From: Larix sibirica | Taxonomy: Eukaryota > Streptophyta > Pinopsida > Pinales > Pinaceae | DNA length: 17,181 nt | Assembly (NCBI GenBank): GCA_004151065.3 | Contig: NWUY0300107184.1 | Location: forward strand, 9,897-27,077 | Direction of reading: 5' to 3' | Shown: piece by piece, positions 1 through 8,285 of the stretch | How positions within the stretch are numbered: the first letter of the stretch is position 1 | Layout: each line of letters opens with the position of its first letter | The notes under the pieces: generated by a model | Told to the model about the DNA's origin: nothing | Database searches by the model: none | The model's input: the letters and a program-made list of their open reading frames with translations, nothing else | Made by a program: the position numbers and the translations under genes

Positions 1-144
1 GGGTATAGAAACCTCCCCCTCATGCATCAAATAATGAGTCACTGGAACGCATCCCATCCCAACCACACATGCCTTCTTAATCTACCTTAATTTCACTTTC
101 ATTTCAGTCTTAAATTATCTTGGTCCATGCCATACTGTAGCCAG

Positions 145-237
145 ATGGATCACATGCGTGAAGTAGAGGAGATTTGTCGGCAACACGGCACCTTCTTAAT
201 AGCAGGAGGGAATGTCTTTTTCATTTGTGTGTTTTAG
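145..237 (+). other. Open segment in phase with the downstream gene, ended by one TAG
   Basis: The frame used by the gene at 283-924 is open from base 91 to a TAG at 235-237 and then open again without interruption to 924. It has in-frame ATGs at 127, 145 and 154, and reads MDHMREVEEICRQHGTF from 145. Two good acceptor-like sites lie here: a pyrimidine tract plus CAG ending at 107, and TTTGTGTGTTTTAG ending at 237, whose AG overlaps the TAG. This may be a leader with an upstream reading frame, a 3' intron end, or coding sequence broken by one nonsense change. A 49-codon open stretch can occur by chance. Confidence 0.3.
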
Positions 238-282
238 GATAGGAGCTGGAAATTTGGCAAGGGGAGCTCTATTTTCATAACC

Positions 283-924
283 ATGGAGCACATTGTCACA
301 AACTCTGCAAGTCTGAGTGGTTCAGAGCTTTACTTGAGCTGTGCACTTTGTAATAAATCAATACGGAGCTTCAATAGAGCTCAAAGTTGGGTTCACCCGA
401 TCTTTGAGGGCGTCTGGTGTACTTCGCATGAATGCGAACAGGTAACACCCACGGTGCATAGTCTTGGTCATGTAGCTTTCACGAAAAAGGAGGAGCATTC
501 GGAATCAACTTTGGAGAAAGAAAATATTGGTTATCGTGGCTCTGGACAGAGAAGAGGGAACATAATAGACTCTGGGGACCTTATGAACCATGTCATTGAG
601 CTTGACAATCAAGTTAGGTTGGCTCAAAATGCGAATTTGGAGCTGAAACGGGACTTAACCTGGTTGTTTACCTTAGCACAAGCCATCCATTCTGAAGTTA
701 AGACCCACAAAAACAAGCTTGAGGAGAGGGTTAATGTCTTAAGTGCTTCTCTCCATCCAAATTTTTGCTTGAATACTAATCTGGAGGCTATGACCAACAA
801 CAACATAAATATTGGCAAGAAGCTGGAAAATTTTGAAAGTGAGATGGCCAATTCTGGATTTCACTTTGGTAATAGCTCTGCAAAGGAAAGGAGCATGGAG
901 AACATTGAATATTTTTGTCACTAG
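283..924 (+). CDS. Unknown protein, Cys-pair N terminus and central coiled coil (possibly a last exon)
   Basis: I do not recognise this protein. It has 213 codons, starting at an ATG in excellent plant context (AACCATGGAG) and ending at TAG 922-924. The N-terminal third has paired cysteines, CALC at residues 20-23 and C46-X4-C51, with H38 between them; this could bind zinc but matches no finger I can name. Residues about 98-152 are charged with a heptad-like hydrophobic pattern (HVIELDNQVRLAQN onward), suggesting a coiled coil. The C-terminal 50 residues are Asn/Ser-rich and low in complexity. The frame is also open from an acceptor-like site at 237, so the real unit may be the terminal exon of a gene starting outside the window. 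Composition is less AT-rich than the flanks, and its length stands out against the short chance frames elsewhere in the intergenic DNA. Real coding is likely; function is unknown. Confidence 0.55.
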   Translation: MEHIVTNSASLSGSELYLSCALCNKSIRSFNRAQSWVHPIFEGVWCTSHECEQVTPTVHSLGHVAFTKKEEHSESTLEKENIGYRGSGQRRGNIIDSGDLMNHVIELDNQVRLAQNANLELKRDLTWLFTLAQAIHSEVKTHKNKLEERVNVLSASLHPNFCLNTNLEAMTNNNINIGKKLENFESEMANSGFHFGNSSAKERSMENIEYFCH

Positions 925-1448
925 CTGGTTGGTCTCGGTCTTTACTCCTTCTTGATATAACTTTTGATGGTTTTTTGAAGAAATGTTTAAGCGGGTTTGA
1001 AGAACAAAGGCCTAGTCTCAGAATGCCTATGAACAAGATTTAGTTTCTCCATCCTTGGTTTAAAAGGAAATTTTTTTTCTATGTTTTGTTTTTCGTCCTT
1101 CTGCTTGGACAATATGTAAGAAGCTATAGCTTCCATAGGTTAGGAAAATTTTAGGACAGCTACAAATTAGAGAAGGATGAACAAGGTGTGATGGATACTA
1201 TACTCCTTTGGTTACTATCCTCCTTTTACTCTATGTAACCTCTGTTTTATATAATTAAAAGCTCTTTAACCATTCTTGTTAAAAATATATATATGAATCT
1301 TATACAAATTAAACCTAAAACGTTATTACACAAATTAGTCTTTCAAATAACTTTTTGCATATCCATTTTATAGAAAAATATGATTTCAAAATAAGAATAA
1401 AAGTATGGCAATAATATTATGATTTCAATCTAAAAATGAAAACATTAC
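925..1448. other. 3' flank of the unknown gene, no gene seen
   Basis: Non-coding, T-rich then A-rich. An ATTAAA near 1253 following a TATATAATT run could serve as a poly(A) signal for the gene ending at 924. Nothing else is recognisable. Confidence 0.4.
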
Positions 1449-1596
1449 GAGAACACCATATTGTCCATGCCTTCTCAAAGCATTAAAAGAACACCATAAC
1501 AAGAGCGCCATGCCTTCTCAAAGCATTAAAAGAACACCATAACGCCCATGCCTTCTTAAAGCATGAAAAGAGCACCATATAGTCCATGCCAAGGAC
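1449..1596. repeat. Degenerate ~38-43 bp tandem repeat, about 3.5 copies
   Basis: The motif CCATGCCTTCTCAAAGCAT, followed by TAAAAGAACACCATA, recurs with its CATGCC core starting at 1466, 1509, 1547 and 1585. Spacings are 43, 38 and 38, and a partial copy precedes the first. Copies differ by a short insertion (AAGAGC) and single substitutions. The short string CATGCCTTCTTAA also occurs near base 68. Confidence 0.8.
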
Positions 1597-2682
1597 ATGC
1601 CATAAATTTACTTCACATATAAATACTCTCCACTCAAAGCAAAAGCAAAAAGTTATTTGATATGCTCAAGTATAATATGTATATGGATGTCTTTTAAGTT
1701 ATTTGGTATCTTCAAAATGTCGTTAGGCTTAAAGAGTTTGTATCAAATGTCTCAATTTGATATATTTTTTTTCCTATATAATAGTGGTGGTCAAATAAAA
1801 AAGATTGTTTTTAGATTATTCTATATGAAAGATTTTTATCATTTTTTTGTATGTGAATGTTTTTAATTTTGTAGATTAATAATTTTATACTAAAATTAAT
1901 AATCTTATATTCATAATATTCAGGGTCAGAAAAGGTATGAATAAATATAGATAAGATTATAGTTTAAAAAGGCATATTCATTTAGTTGAGTTAAGATTGA
2001 ATAATGTAAATTATTGGCAAATACTTCCAAAGGTTTTTATATATCGTTCCAAAACCTAAAAAGCATTTATATAAAAAATTAAAATAATTGACCCGCCTTC
2101 GCCCCGGACAATCTAGGTTGGTGTTTAAAATATTCTTCTCTTTTTTCAAAAGCATGTGTAGGACCGCAATGTTTATAGAGGTAGTTGAGATTATGATATA
2201 AATAATAATAACTAAGAAAAAGAATTTAAAAGAATTAGGTAGCATTCTCTATGTCAATGTTAAGTTAATATTTTAAAGGTTCATGATAATGACTTGAAAA
2301 ATCATTGGCTGGGTTCAACTGATCTCTGAAATATAAGAAATTAATAATGAACTCAGTTAGAGTACCACACAAGCTGGATGAACAGTAAGAGAATATCATA
2401 GTCGGTAAATCACATATACGACAAATGTCTTATTTTCAAATTCACTATAAAAAGACGAGGCAACATAAAGAAAAGGATATTAACATTTATGTCTAACTAA
2501 ACCATTGGAGGAACTTACATCGTACGCTTGCTACCTGCAAATTATAATATAATTGGAAGCCATTCTGGAATCGTAATAGCACAGGGCACTTCAAATATAT
2601 TTTAAGAAACAAGAATAGACCTCACTTCACTCCAAAATAGTGATCGACGGTAATAAATGGAAATTCTAAAGATTAATCTTAA
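1597..2682. other. AT-rich intergenic DNA and 3' side of the MYB-related gene
   Basis: No coding frame of interest. On the minus strand this is the downstream side of the transcription factor gene, so its 3' UTR should lie in roughly 2300-2682. I could not pick a convincing AATAAA signal. A splice-like pair on the minus strand (TTTGCAG ending at 2535, GTAAGT starting at 2518) flanks only 16 nt and is noted separately. Confidence 0.4.
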
Positions 2683-4569
2683 TCAGACTACGCTAATGGC
2701 ATTGCTATTGGAATCAAGGTTGCTGGAACGAAACGCGGAGCGATGAGAATTGGATTGGTCAAGGTTGAGAGTGTTGTGAGGCGGTGGAGGATCCACGCAA
2801 GGAGGAGCTATGCTCAGACTCAACCCGCTATTTTCGATCGATTCTCTTGCCTCCATCGCAGGCGAAGTTGGCGCACTTGGCTTGATTACGTTGGAAGTCT
2901 TTGTGCCTAATTCTGGCCAAAATGGCAGAGTGAATGAATAGTGACTGTTAGGGTTAGAGTATTGTCCAGGTTCTTGACGTTCCGCCATTTTCAGGTAGGA
3001 ATATTTAGCTTCACCCCTGGCCCTTTCGTCATCGTCGGATTTGTCTGATCTGGACATTCCCAAAGATAGGCAAGGCGGATTAACTGTCCGCGATGCTGCC
3101 AATGGGGGTACAGAAAATGTTCCCACAGACGCGGCTAAATTTGGAGGTGCTCCCCCAGTTTCGAAGAAATTTCCAGAAGTCAGAGATGAGTTCTGCCCCA
3201 GGCTGAGCTCATGCATCACTGGTGACAGCTCAGGGATTCCTTGATAGCAATCTTCAACCTGCAGAAATTTTGAATGTCAATGACAATGGTTAAAACAAAT
3301 TGGTATAGCAATCTTCAACCTGCAGAAATTTTCAATGTCAAATATGAGAATGGATAAAACAAATTTAAACAACGAAAGGGAAAGAACTGAACAATAAAAA
3401 CTTCAAGTAACAGTGACGGACTATTATATTGAGCTGAACATGTGAGAATATAGCAGTTTCAGTTTACAGGTTAGGCCGCCTAAGTCTTGATAAAATAGTG
3501 ACCAATTTAGCCAAGAAAACGGCTTAAAGATTTCAAGCTAGTTTAAGAGGGTTAGCATAATAAATTTATATATTCGTAGTTTCCAAGAAATTTCACAGCT
3601 CAAACATCCTTTGAAATAGAGTTTTTTGAAAAATCTTGATACATCATCGATCGAAAATTAAACCTACAATGAGACTTTTTCGGACTTTACTATGAACTTG
3701 AAACTTTTCAAAGAAATGTGCGATATCCGTTCCAATCTACAAATAAATCTTTCTTGCGAGGTTCTCTGTGGAGACTCAAAATTCAAGTCTGTTTGCAAGA
3801 TTTTATCAAGAAATAATTATAACAACAAAGAAAACATAACAGCGCCAGATAATAGGATCTTGAAGCAAGAAGTTTGTGAATATAAACTTCCAATTTCCTC
3901 ATATTCAAATAGAATAAAGGAAAGGCATAATATACAACAAATGTGAAGACTTGTAAATAAAAATCGAAAATTTAAGCAGAAAGGCAAAACTGTTTAACAT
4001 TTCGAGTTTACGGTAAGAAATATACCGAATCAGTTGATATATCGAACAGGCTTGACCTTCGTTTCCTTTTGTTCAAATTGCTCTGCCTAAGAAAATATTT
4101 TTGTGCGTGGCTCGCAACTTGAGTAGGAGTTCTGGAAGTAACAAAGTTCCTGGAAATACCTCTCCAGTCACCTTTTCCCAATTTGTGAAGCCCTAAGAGA
4201 AACATTTTATGCTCTTCTTCCGTCCAAGGAACGCCTGCGAAATCACAGATATATATATACTAAAGATTGTCTCAAAATTGTCAGATCTATAACTACAGAA
4301 ATGCCAGATTCTTTTCATAAAAGGAACGAGATTCTCGAAAAACCTTTTTTTCTTTCACGAGAGTTCTGAACCAAGCCGTCCGAAACGTATCCGTCTTCGG
4401 CCGCTCCAGATTCAGATTGTTCAGGAGTTAACGGGAGATTTCCCATGCTGAGGCTCTTCCTCATCGGTTCATCAGTGGTAAGCCTAACGCCGAATAGCTT
4501 CACTCCTCTCTCAGGACAAGTTCTGGAGTTGTGCCCATTGTATCCACAATGAGAGCACCTCCTGTTCAT
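2683..4569 (-). CDS. MYB-related (1R, SHAQKYF) transcription factor with CCHC zinc knuckle, KUA1/MYBS3 class; 3 exons
   Basis: Exons on the minus strand: 4569-4344, 4234-4026 and 3258-2683, with GT-AG introns of 109 and 767 nt; joined they give 336 codons plus TGA. Exon 1 encodes a zinc knuckle, C5-X2-C8-X4-H13-X4-C18, then KLFGV at residues 24-28, the R/KLFGV repression core known from B3 and some MYB factors. Residues 76-123 form a single MYB repeat ([13 protein letters not shown] ... SHAQKYF at 117-123), which in this class binds I-box/TATCCA-type sites. KRKRR at 131-135 is a likely nuclear signal. The C-terminal half is Ser/Pro-rich with LSL-type patches (163-165, 209-211, 291-295) resembling weak EAR motifs, and ends HRSAF ... 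ISVV. Length fits the family (about 300-390 aa). It is probably a nuclear repressor in light, sugar, hormone or ageing responses, by analogy only. All conserved residues are intact. Confidence 0.93.
3245..3365 (-). repeat. Tandem duplication of the intron 2 acceptor and exon 3 start
   Basis: Bases 3245-3301 and 3306-3365 are near-identical copies, differing by a few substitutions and one 3-nt gap. Each carries, on the minus strand, AAATTTCTGCAG followed by GTTGAAGATTGCTA. The gene-proximal copy supplies the acceptor that joins to the conserved C terminus (exon starts at 3258). The other gives an equally good acceptor 61 nt upstream in the transcript (exon would start at 3319). Confidence 0.95.
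3366..4025 (-). other. Remainder of intron 2 of the MYB-related gene
   Basis: AT-rich intron sequence from the donor GTATAT at 4025-4020 to the duplicated acceptor region. An 84-codon open frame on the opposite strand (3692-3943) shows no motif and is probably chance. No transposon was recognised inside. Confidence 0.75.
4235..4343 (-). other. Intron 1 of the MYB-related gene, 109 nt
   Basis: The donor AAAAAAG|GTTTTT and acceptor TTTCGCAG|GCGTTCC split the glycine codon of [13 protein letters not shown], reconstituting the family-conserved junction just before the MYB repeat. Without splicing the frame reads FSRISFLL and stops. Confidence 0.93.
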
Positions 4570-5124
4570 ATCTAATTTCGCCAGTTTTGCCGGAACAACT
4601 TTCTTCTATTTTTAAAATCTACCTTGACGCATTACCTGATCCTCTGAGCAAATCGCTTGAACAAGAATCACAGCAGCGAAACTATGGCTCAATCAAGATT
4701 TCACCGTAAGACTTTTGGATAGAGATAAGCTGGAGATCTCATGATTCTGTGATTTATTTGTCCGGAGATTTATTTGCAGGGTTCGGAACAACTAGCCGTA
4801 GAGTACTTATGTGCTGTCTGGCATATTCGTAAGAACTAGTTCAAAACGAAGCTCCGGAGGATTTGAAGATATAGAAATACTCCACAGAAAACAGCGAAAA
4901 ATAACTCATCTTGAAGCTTTTCCAGTCGTCGTCGCTCTGATCCGTCGAAAGCAATCGAAACGCTCGTGGAGTGAAAGGATTCAAGCAGAATCTAGAGGTT
5001 TTGCAGCCGAGAAGAAATGGGCTTGCAATGACGAAGACGATGGGAAAATACATAAAATAAAAGAAAATGCAAATAATGAATGCTTCAAACGGACGGTGCC
5101 TAGCGAGCCTTTCATTCCACCAAC

Positions 5125-5182
5125 CATGCATACATAGGCACATGCATCTGCATATGCATATGCATTTAGTATGTATGTATGT
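5125..5182. promoter_or_regulatory. Cluster of RY-like CATGCA/TGCATA repeats
   Basis: CATGCAT occurs at 5125-5131 and 5141-5147, followed by the alternating TGCATATGCATATGCAT at 5149-5165 and a TATG repeat at about 5169-5181. CATGCA is the RY core bound by B3-domain regulators such as FUS3/ABI3. Whether it is regulatory or merely a short purine-pyrimidine repeat cannot be told from sequence. Confidence 0.4.
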
Positions 5183-5212
5183 GGGGAATGAGAATGTGGT
5201 GTCGCATATCCT

Positions 5213-5218
5213 CACGTG
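5213..5218. promoter_or_regulatory. G-box CACGTG
   Basis: A perfect palindromic CACGTG, the core site for bHLH and bZIP factors including light regulators, within CTCACGTGCG. It lies about 645 bp from the MYB-related start codon and about 30 bp downstream of the TATA candidate, so it would be near the transcription start if that TATA is real. Confidence 0.4.
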
Positions 5219-5249
5219 CGTCAATATTCTTAGCCCGCTGCCCGACCCA

Positions 5250-5255
5250 TTTATA
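5250..5255 (-). promoter_or_regulatory. Candidate TATA box of the MYB-related gene
   Basis: The minus strand reads CGTATAAATGGGTCGG, a good plant TATA match, and it is GC-flanked unlike the AT runs further out. It implies a start near 5220 and a leader of about 650 nt. No better TATA was found nearer to the start codon. Confidence 0.35.
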
Positions 5256-5399
5256 CGACTTCATTTTCGCGTTTGGGCTACACGAGGAACGAGGCGAATA
5301 TGACAGAGAGATGGGGATGTCCGCTTTGTGGCCAACACCCAACGATTCTTTCAAATTTCACCGCGTTTTGGGATTCCTTCCACTCCAAGCATCCCTTTA

Positions 5400-6205
5400 A
5401 TACGCACCGTACCCTTTTACAAATAAAGCTATTATCTTTTCTATCGAATTTAATTTATATTTTTAAAGCTAACTTTGATATTTTTAATATTTTGGCCCCT
5501 GGTTTCAAGCGTGAATATTCTAGGCTTGACTCTCCATACTAGTGTAGCTAAGAGCCTTTTTATCATTGACTTCATTCGTGCGGTATCATAAATGTTTATC
5601 TATTATTATTATTTTTTACTTCTTTCCTTTTCACTAGTATATTGATAATGTTGAAATTTGACATTAATTTATACACGTTACTTGGCGTTCACACAAATAA
5701 TTGTAAGTTTATGAAAAGTGATAGATTATTTTCTATTCTTAATAAGATAATCATGTAACCAAAAATATACTTTTAGGTGGATTTCTAGAAGGAGATGATA
5801 GTTACTTGAGGGAATCTTAAGGAAAATTTTGAGGATCCATAAATTTTTTGAAGTGTTTAAATTTTTAAAGACTTTATATAAGTTTTGGGCAATTTTTGCA
5901 ATATTAGAGTTTTAAAAAATCCTATGGAATTTGGGTGAATCATTTTAGAAAAAAAATGGAAATTGACAAATCTTTTTTTTCCAAAAAAAATCAAAAAATA
6001 ACCCATGGTTAAATATCAACCCTAAAATTATTTCACTTCAAATTTGTGGGTCTTCATTCCTCGATTGTAGGATGCCTTCAATTTGGATAACATGTTGGAA
6101 TACTTAGCAATCTTTTTGTGAGTATTATTTCTTGACTTGTTACAAGGATGTGTGTTCATTGTTTGATGAAATGTTTACACAAAAAATATTTTAAAAAATG
6201 CATGC
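5400..6205. other. AT-rich intergenic DNA, nothing recognised
   Basis: Long A and T runs (for example about 5948-6000) and no coding motif on either strand. Confidence 0.5.
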
Positions 6206-6480
6206 ATGAAAGTGTTTGATGAAATGTCTGATATCAATAAAACTATTGGGGCGGCCTTAATTTGCAAGGGTTCTAATAGTAAAGTAAGCGTTCAAATCAT
6301 GGTCAAGTCTCCCATTGAGAAACCTTAATCTTGTGGTTGAACTCCATTGATTATGTGGTAGATATAAAGCACAAATTGGAGCTCATTGAAGGGATCCCTA
6401 TGGAACAACAATGGCTTTTGTTTGAAGGTAAGCCACTTGATGATCATTAAATGACCATTTCATTAAATTTGGAGAAATAA
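6206..6480 (+). pseudogene. Decayed ubiquitin-like domain fragment
   Basis: From 6290 the translation reads VQIMVKSPI; after a frame change of two bases at 6317-6318 it continues ETLIL ... SIDYVVDIKHKLELIEGIP, then MEQQWLLFEGKPLDD, and hits TAA at 6448-6450. This follows ubiquitin/NEDD8 from the start (QIFVKTLTGKT) through the [20 protein letters not shown] segment in the right order and spacing. A further stretch (MTISLNLEK) may correspond to the DYNIQKES region. The same frame is open upstream from ATG 6206 for about 28 codons with no recognised domain. There is no C-terminal RLRGG. A frameshift, a stop and diverged residues make it a pseudogene; whether it came from ubiquitin, NEDD8 or a larger ubiquitin-like protein is unclear. 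Confidence 0.6.
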
Positions 6481-6556
6481 AATCAAGACAAAAAACTATG
6501 AATTTTGTATTAAAAAATGTGAATAACGATGTTTATAAAGTACAAAATTAGAATGC

Positions 6557-6619
6557 GAAAGTGTGAATATTGGTTTTCAAAAGTGTGAATATTGATTTTT
6601 GAAAGTGTGAATTTTGGTG
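6557..6619. repeat. Three tandem ~22 bp repeats
   Basis: AAAGTGTGAATATTGGTTTTC, AAAGTGTGAATATTGATTTT and AAAGTGTGAATTTTGGTG follow each other directly, with unit starts near 6558, 6580 and 6602. Confidence 0.85.
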
Positions 6620-7509
6620 ATCTATAAATGAGGGACTTATAGTTCACTCGCTTCACTAACATGGGTCCTCTATGAAATTATAAATTTGATCTATGTTTCT
6701 CTATCTTATATAGAGATCTATGTCTTATGAATGGATGCAAGACCTTGGTTCTCAGTGTAGCATGCACACAACAAATAGCTAACAACATAATAATAATTAG
6801 GACTCTAAGTGTAAGGTCCTCTAACCTAATCACCAAACAAGCATTCAAAAATGGCTCTACCTCCATCCATCAACATGTAGAAAATTATCTATTATCAAAT
6901 TGGGTCACTACTTGGTTTACTTGCTGTGGAAAACCAAGACCAGTCAAGTGAAAAAACAATCAAGTTTTCACAACTCTTGTTGTGCCAACTATAGCCCAAC
7001 AAATAGTGAAATATACTAACAGTTGGAAGAATACTTAATTTCTTGTTTACAAGTGATTATACAACACTCCAAATCTGTTTGCACAATCTCTTCTAAGCAC
7101 CCTATTCAGATTGCACAGTGAAGGTAAAATTATGCTAACCAAACATAATTTTGTTTAGTACATAAAAACAATTATAACTATAACCATTCATTCACCTATG
7201 TTCAAGCAAATAAGAACTCTATTATAACAATGCCATGTGATCTTATATTTGCATATATATATCCAATTGTAAACGTATCCATCTACCCATCTCTAGTCAC
7301 TTGTCCAATGATAGTTCTAGTATATAAGCTTGGATGCAATTGCTAACTCAACTCAATGGCCATTCATTGGCTTTGAAGTGACCACACCCCCAATATTCAT
7401 GTGAGTATTAAAATTCCAATTCAAATATCATTTGGCATCAACCTCTAAGGCAACGATTGACTCTTTGGTGGTTGTATAACACTAAATGCCACAATGCCTA
7501 GTTCAACAA

Positions 7510-7510
<1 letters not shown>
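6620..7510. other. Intergenic DNA, nothing recognised
   Basis: Short open frames (for example 6727-6951) show no motif. No element ends or RNA genes were seen. Confidence 0.5.

Positions 7511-7540
<30 letters not shown>
7511..7540. repeat. Compound microsatellite (CT)n(AT)n
   Basis: Nine CT units run directly into six AT units. Confidence 0.95.
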
Positions 7541-7541
<1 letters not shown>

Positions 7542-7981
7542 GTAATTATAGAAAGAATATATAAAATGGAAACTAATTAAAACCATCTATGAAAATGGAA
7601 ATGGTCACTCTTTAACATATGAGAGAGGTATGCCAACATGTGTGTGGGGATGGGAGTGGGTTGAGTTGAATTCACGAGGGATAAAATCACAATTCCCAAT
7701 GCATTGTTCCAACATTGACCCACTCAAAATTGAAAGAAAAAATCCCAAAGTAGATGGGAAGGAGGGTGATTGCAACAAGTTATGACTTCCATCTCATACT
7801 TCTGTGATTAAGGTTATCTTGAAAGTGTTCTTTTGGATCCATTGCATAGATTTTTATTTCTCAGCATTTCAAACCAATCAAATATGGCCCATCATCAAGA
7901 CGAGTGAGTGATAAGGAAAATTTGATCAATTATGTTAATATTAATAAGAAAAATACAACAGATTTCAAAACATTAATTACT
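7541..7981. other. Intergenic DNA, possible 3' part of the Penelope-like element
   Basis: No coding motif. It lies 3' of the GIY-YIG remnant in that element's own direction, so part of it may be element 3' sequence, but no boundary could be fixed. Confidence 0.3.
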
Positions 7982-8111
7982 CTAAATTAATGAAAAAGAA
8001 AACCCTAAATTAAAATAAAACAAAAGACAAGACTAAAAGTATAATTACTGAAGTTGACACTAAATTAAAGAAAAAGAAAACCCTAAATTAAAAGAAAAGA
8101 CAAGACTAAAA
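7982..8111. repeat. Pair of direct repeats, 78 bp apart
   Basis: CTAAATTAATGAAAAAGAAA (7982) and CTAAATTAAAGAAAAAGAAA (8060) each continue into ACCCTAAATTAAAA and AAAGACAAGACTAAAA. The first copy has a 7-nt insertion. They sit 175-300 bp beyond the stop of the GIY-YIG remnant, on its 3' side. Confidence 0.85.
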
Positions 8112-8285
8112 CTAAATGGAAGTAATATAGAAATAAAGATTGATAAAATATACTTAATTTGAAACTCCAAGGAAAATCATGAAAATTTAATAGGACAAAT
8201 ATAACCAAAGAGTACAAGGATAGAAAACAAAAAACAAAAATCGGAGGAGGGAGAGAAAGAGAAAAAACAAGAGAGCAAAGGGAAA

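Larger units (their letters stand above)
4570..5249 (-). promoter_or_regulatory. Leader and proximal upstream region of the MYB-related gene
   Basis: About 680 bp upstream of the start codon, clearly richer in CpG than the rest of the window (for example TCGTCGTCGCTC near 4926), as expected for an unmethylated promoter or leader. Overlapping open frames occur on both strands (108 codons +, 127 codons -), but neither shows a domain. If transcription starts below the TATA candidate at 5250, this is a long leader, possibly with upstream reading frames. Confidence 0.5.

Noticed and set aside
3041-3244. 67-codon plus-strand frame
   Set aside because: Antisense shadow of exon 3 of the MYB-related gene.
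3692-3946. 84-codon frame on the plus strand
   Set aside because: Lies inside intron 2 of the minus-strand gene, has no motif and AT-driven composition.
4841-5224. Overlapping open frames of 127 codons (-) and 108 codons (+, 4811-5137) upstream of the MYB-related gene
   Set aside because: No domain or motif in either; they overlap each other in the CpG-rich leader, where stops are less frequent, so both are probably chance frames or at most an upstream reading frame.
5273-5542. Zinc-finger-like CPLCG ... SFHSKH in a plus-strand frame
   Set aside because: The spacing does not fit a C2H2 finger, the rest of the frame is AT-rich nonsense, and it lies in the promoter region of the minus-strand gene.
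7830-7920. Hammerhead ribozyme-like pattern (TTGATGA, small stem, TGAAA) on the minus strand, 3' of the Penelope-like remnant
   Set aside because: Penelope-like elements can carry hammerheads, but here the essential C of CUGAUGA is U, the first stem II pair is mismatched, the stem is mostly G-U, and no proper stem III with a UH cleavage site follows.
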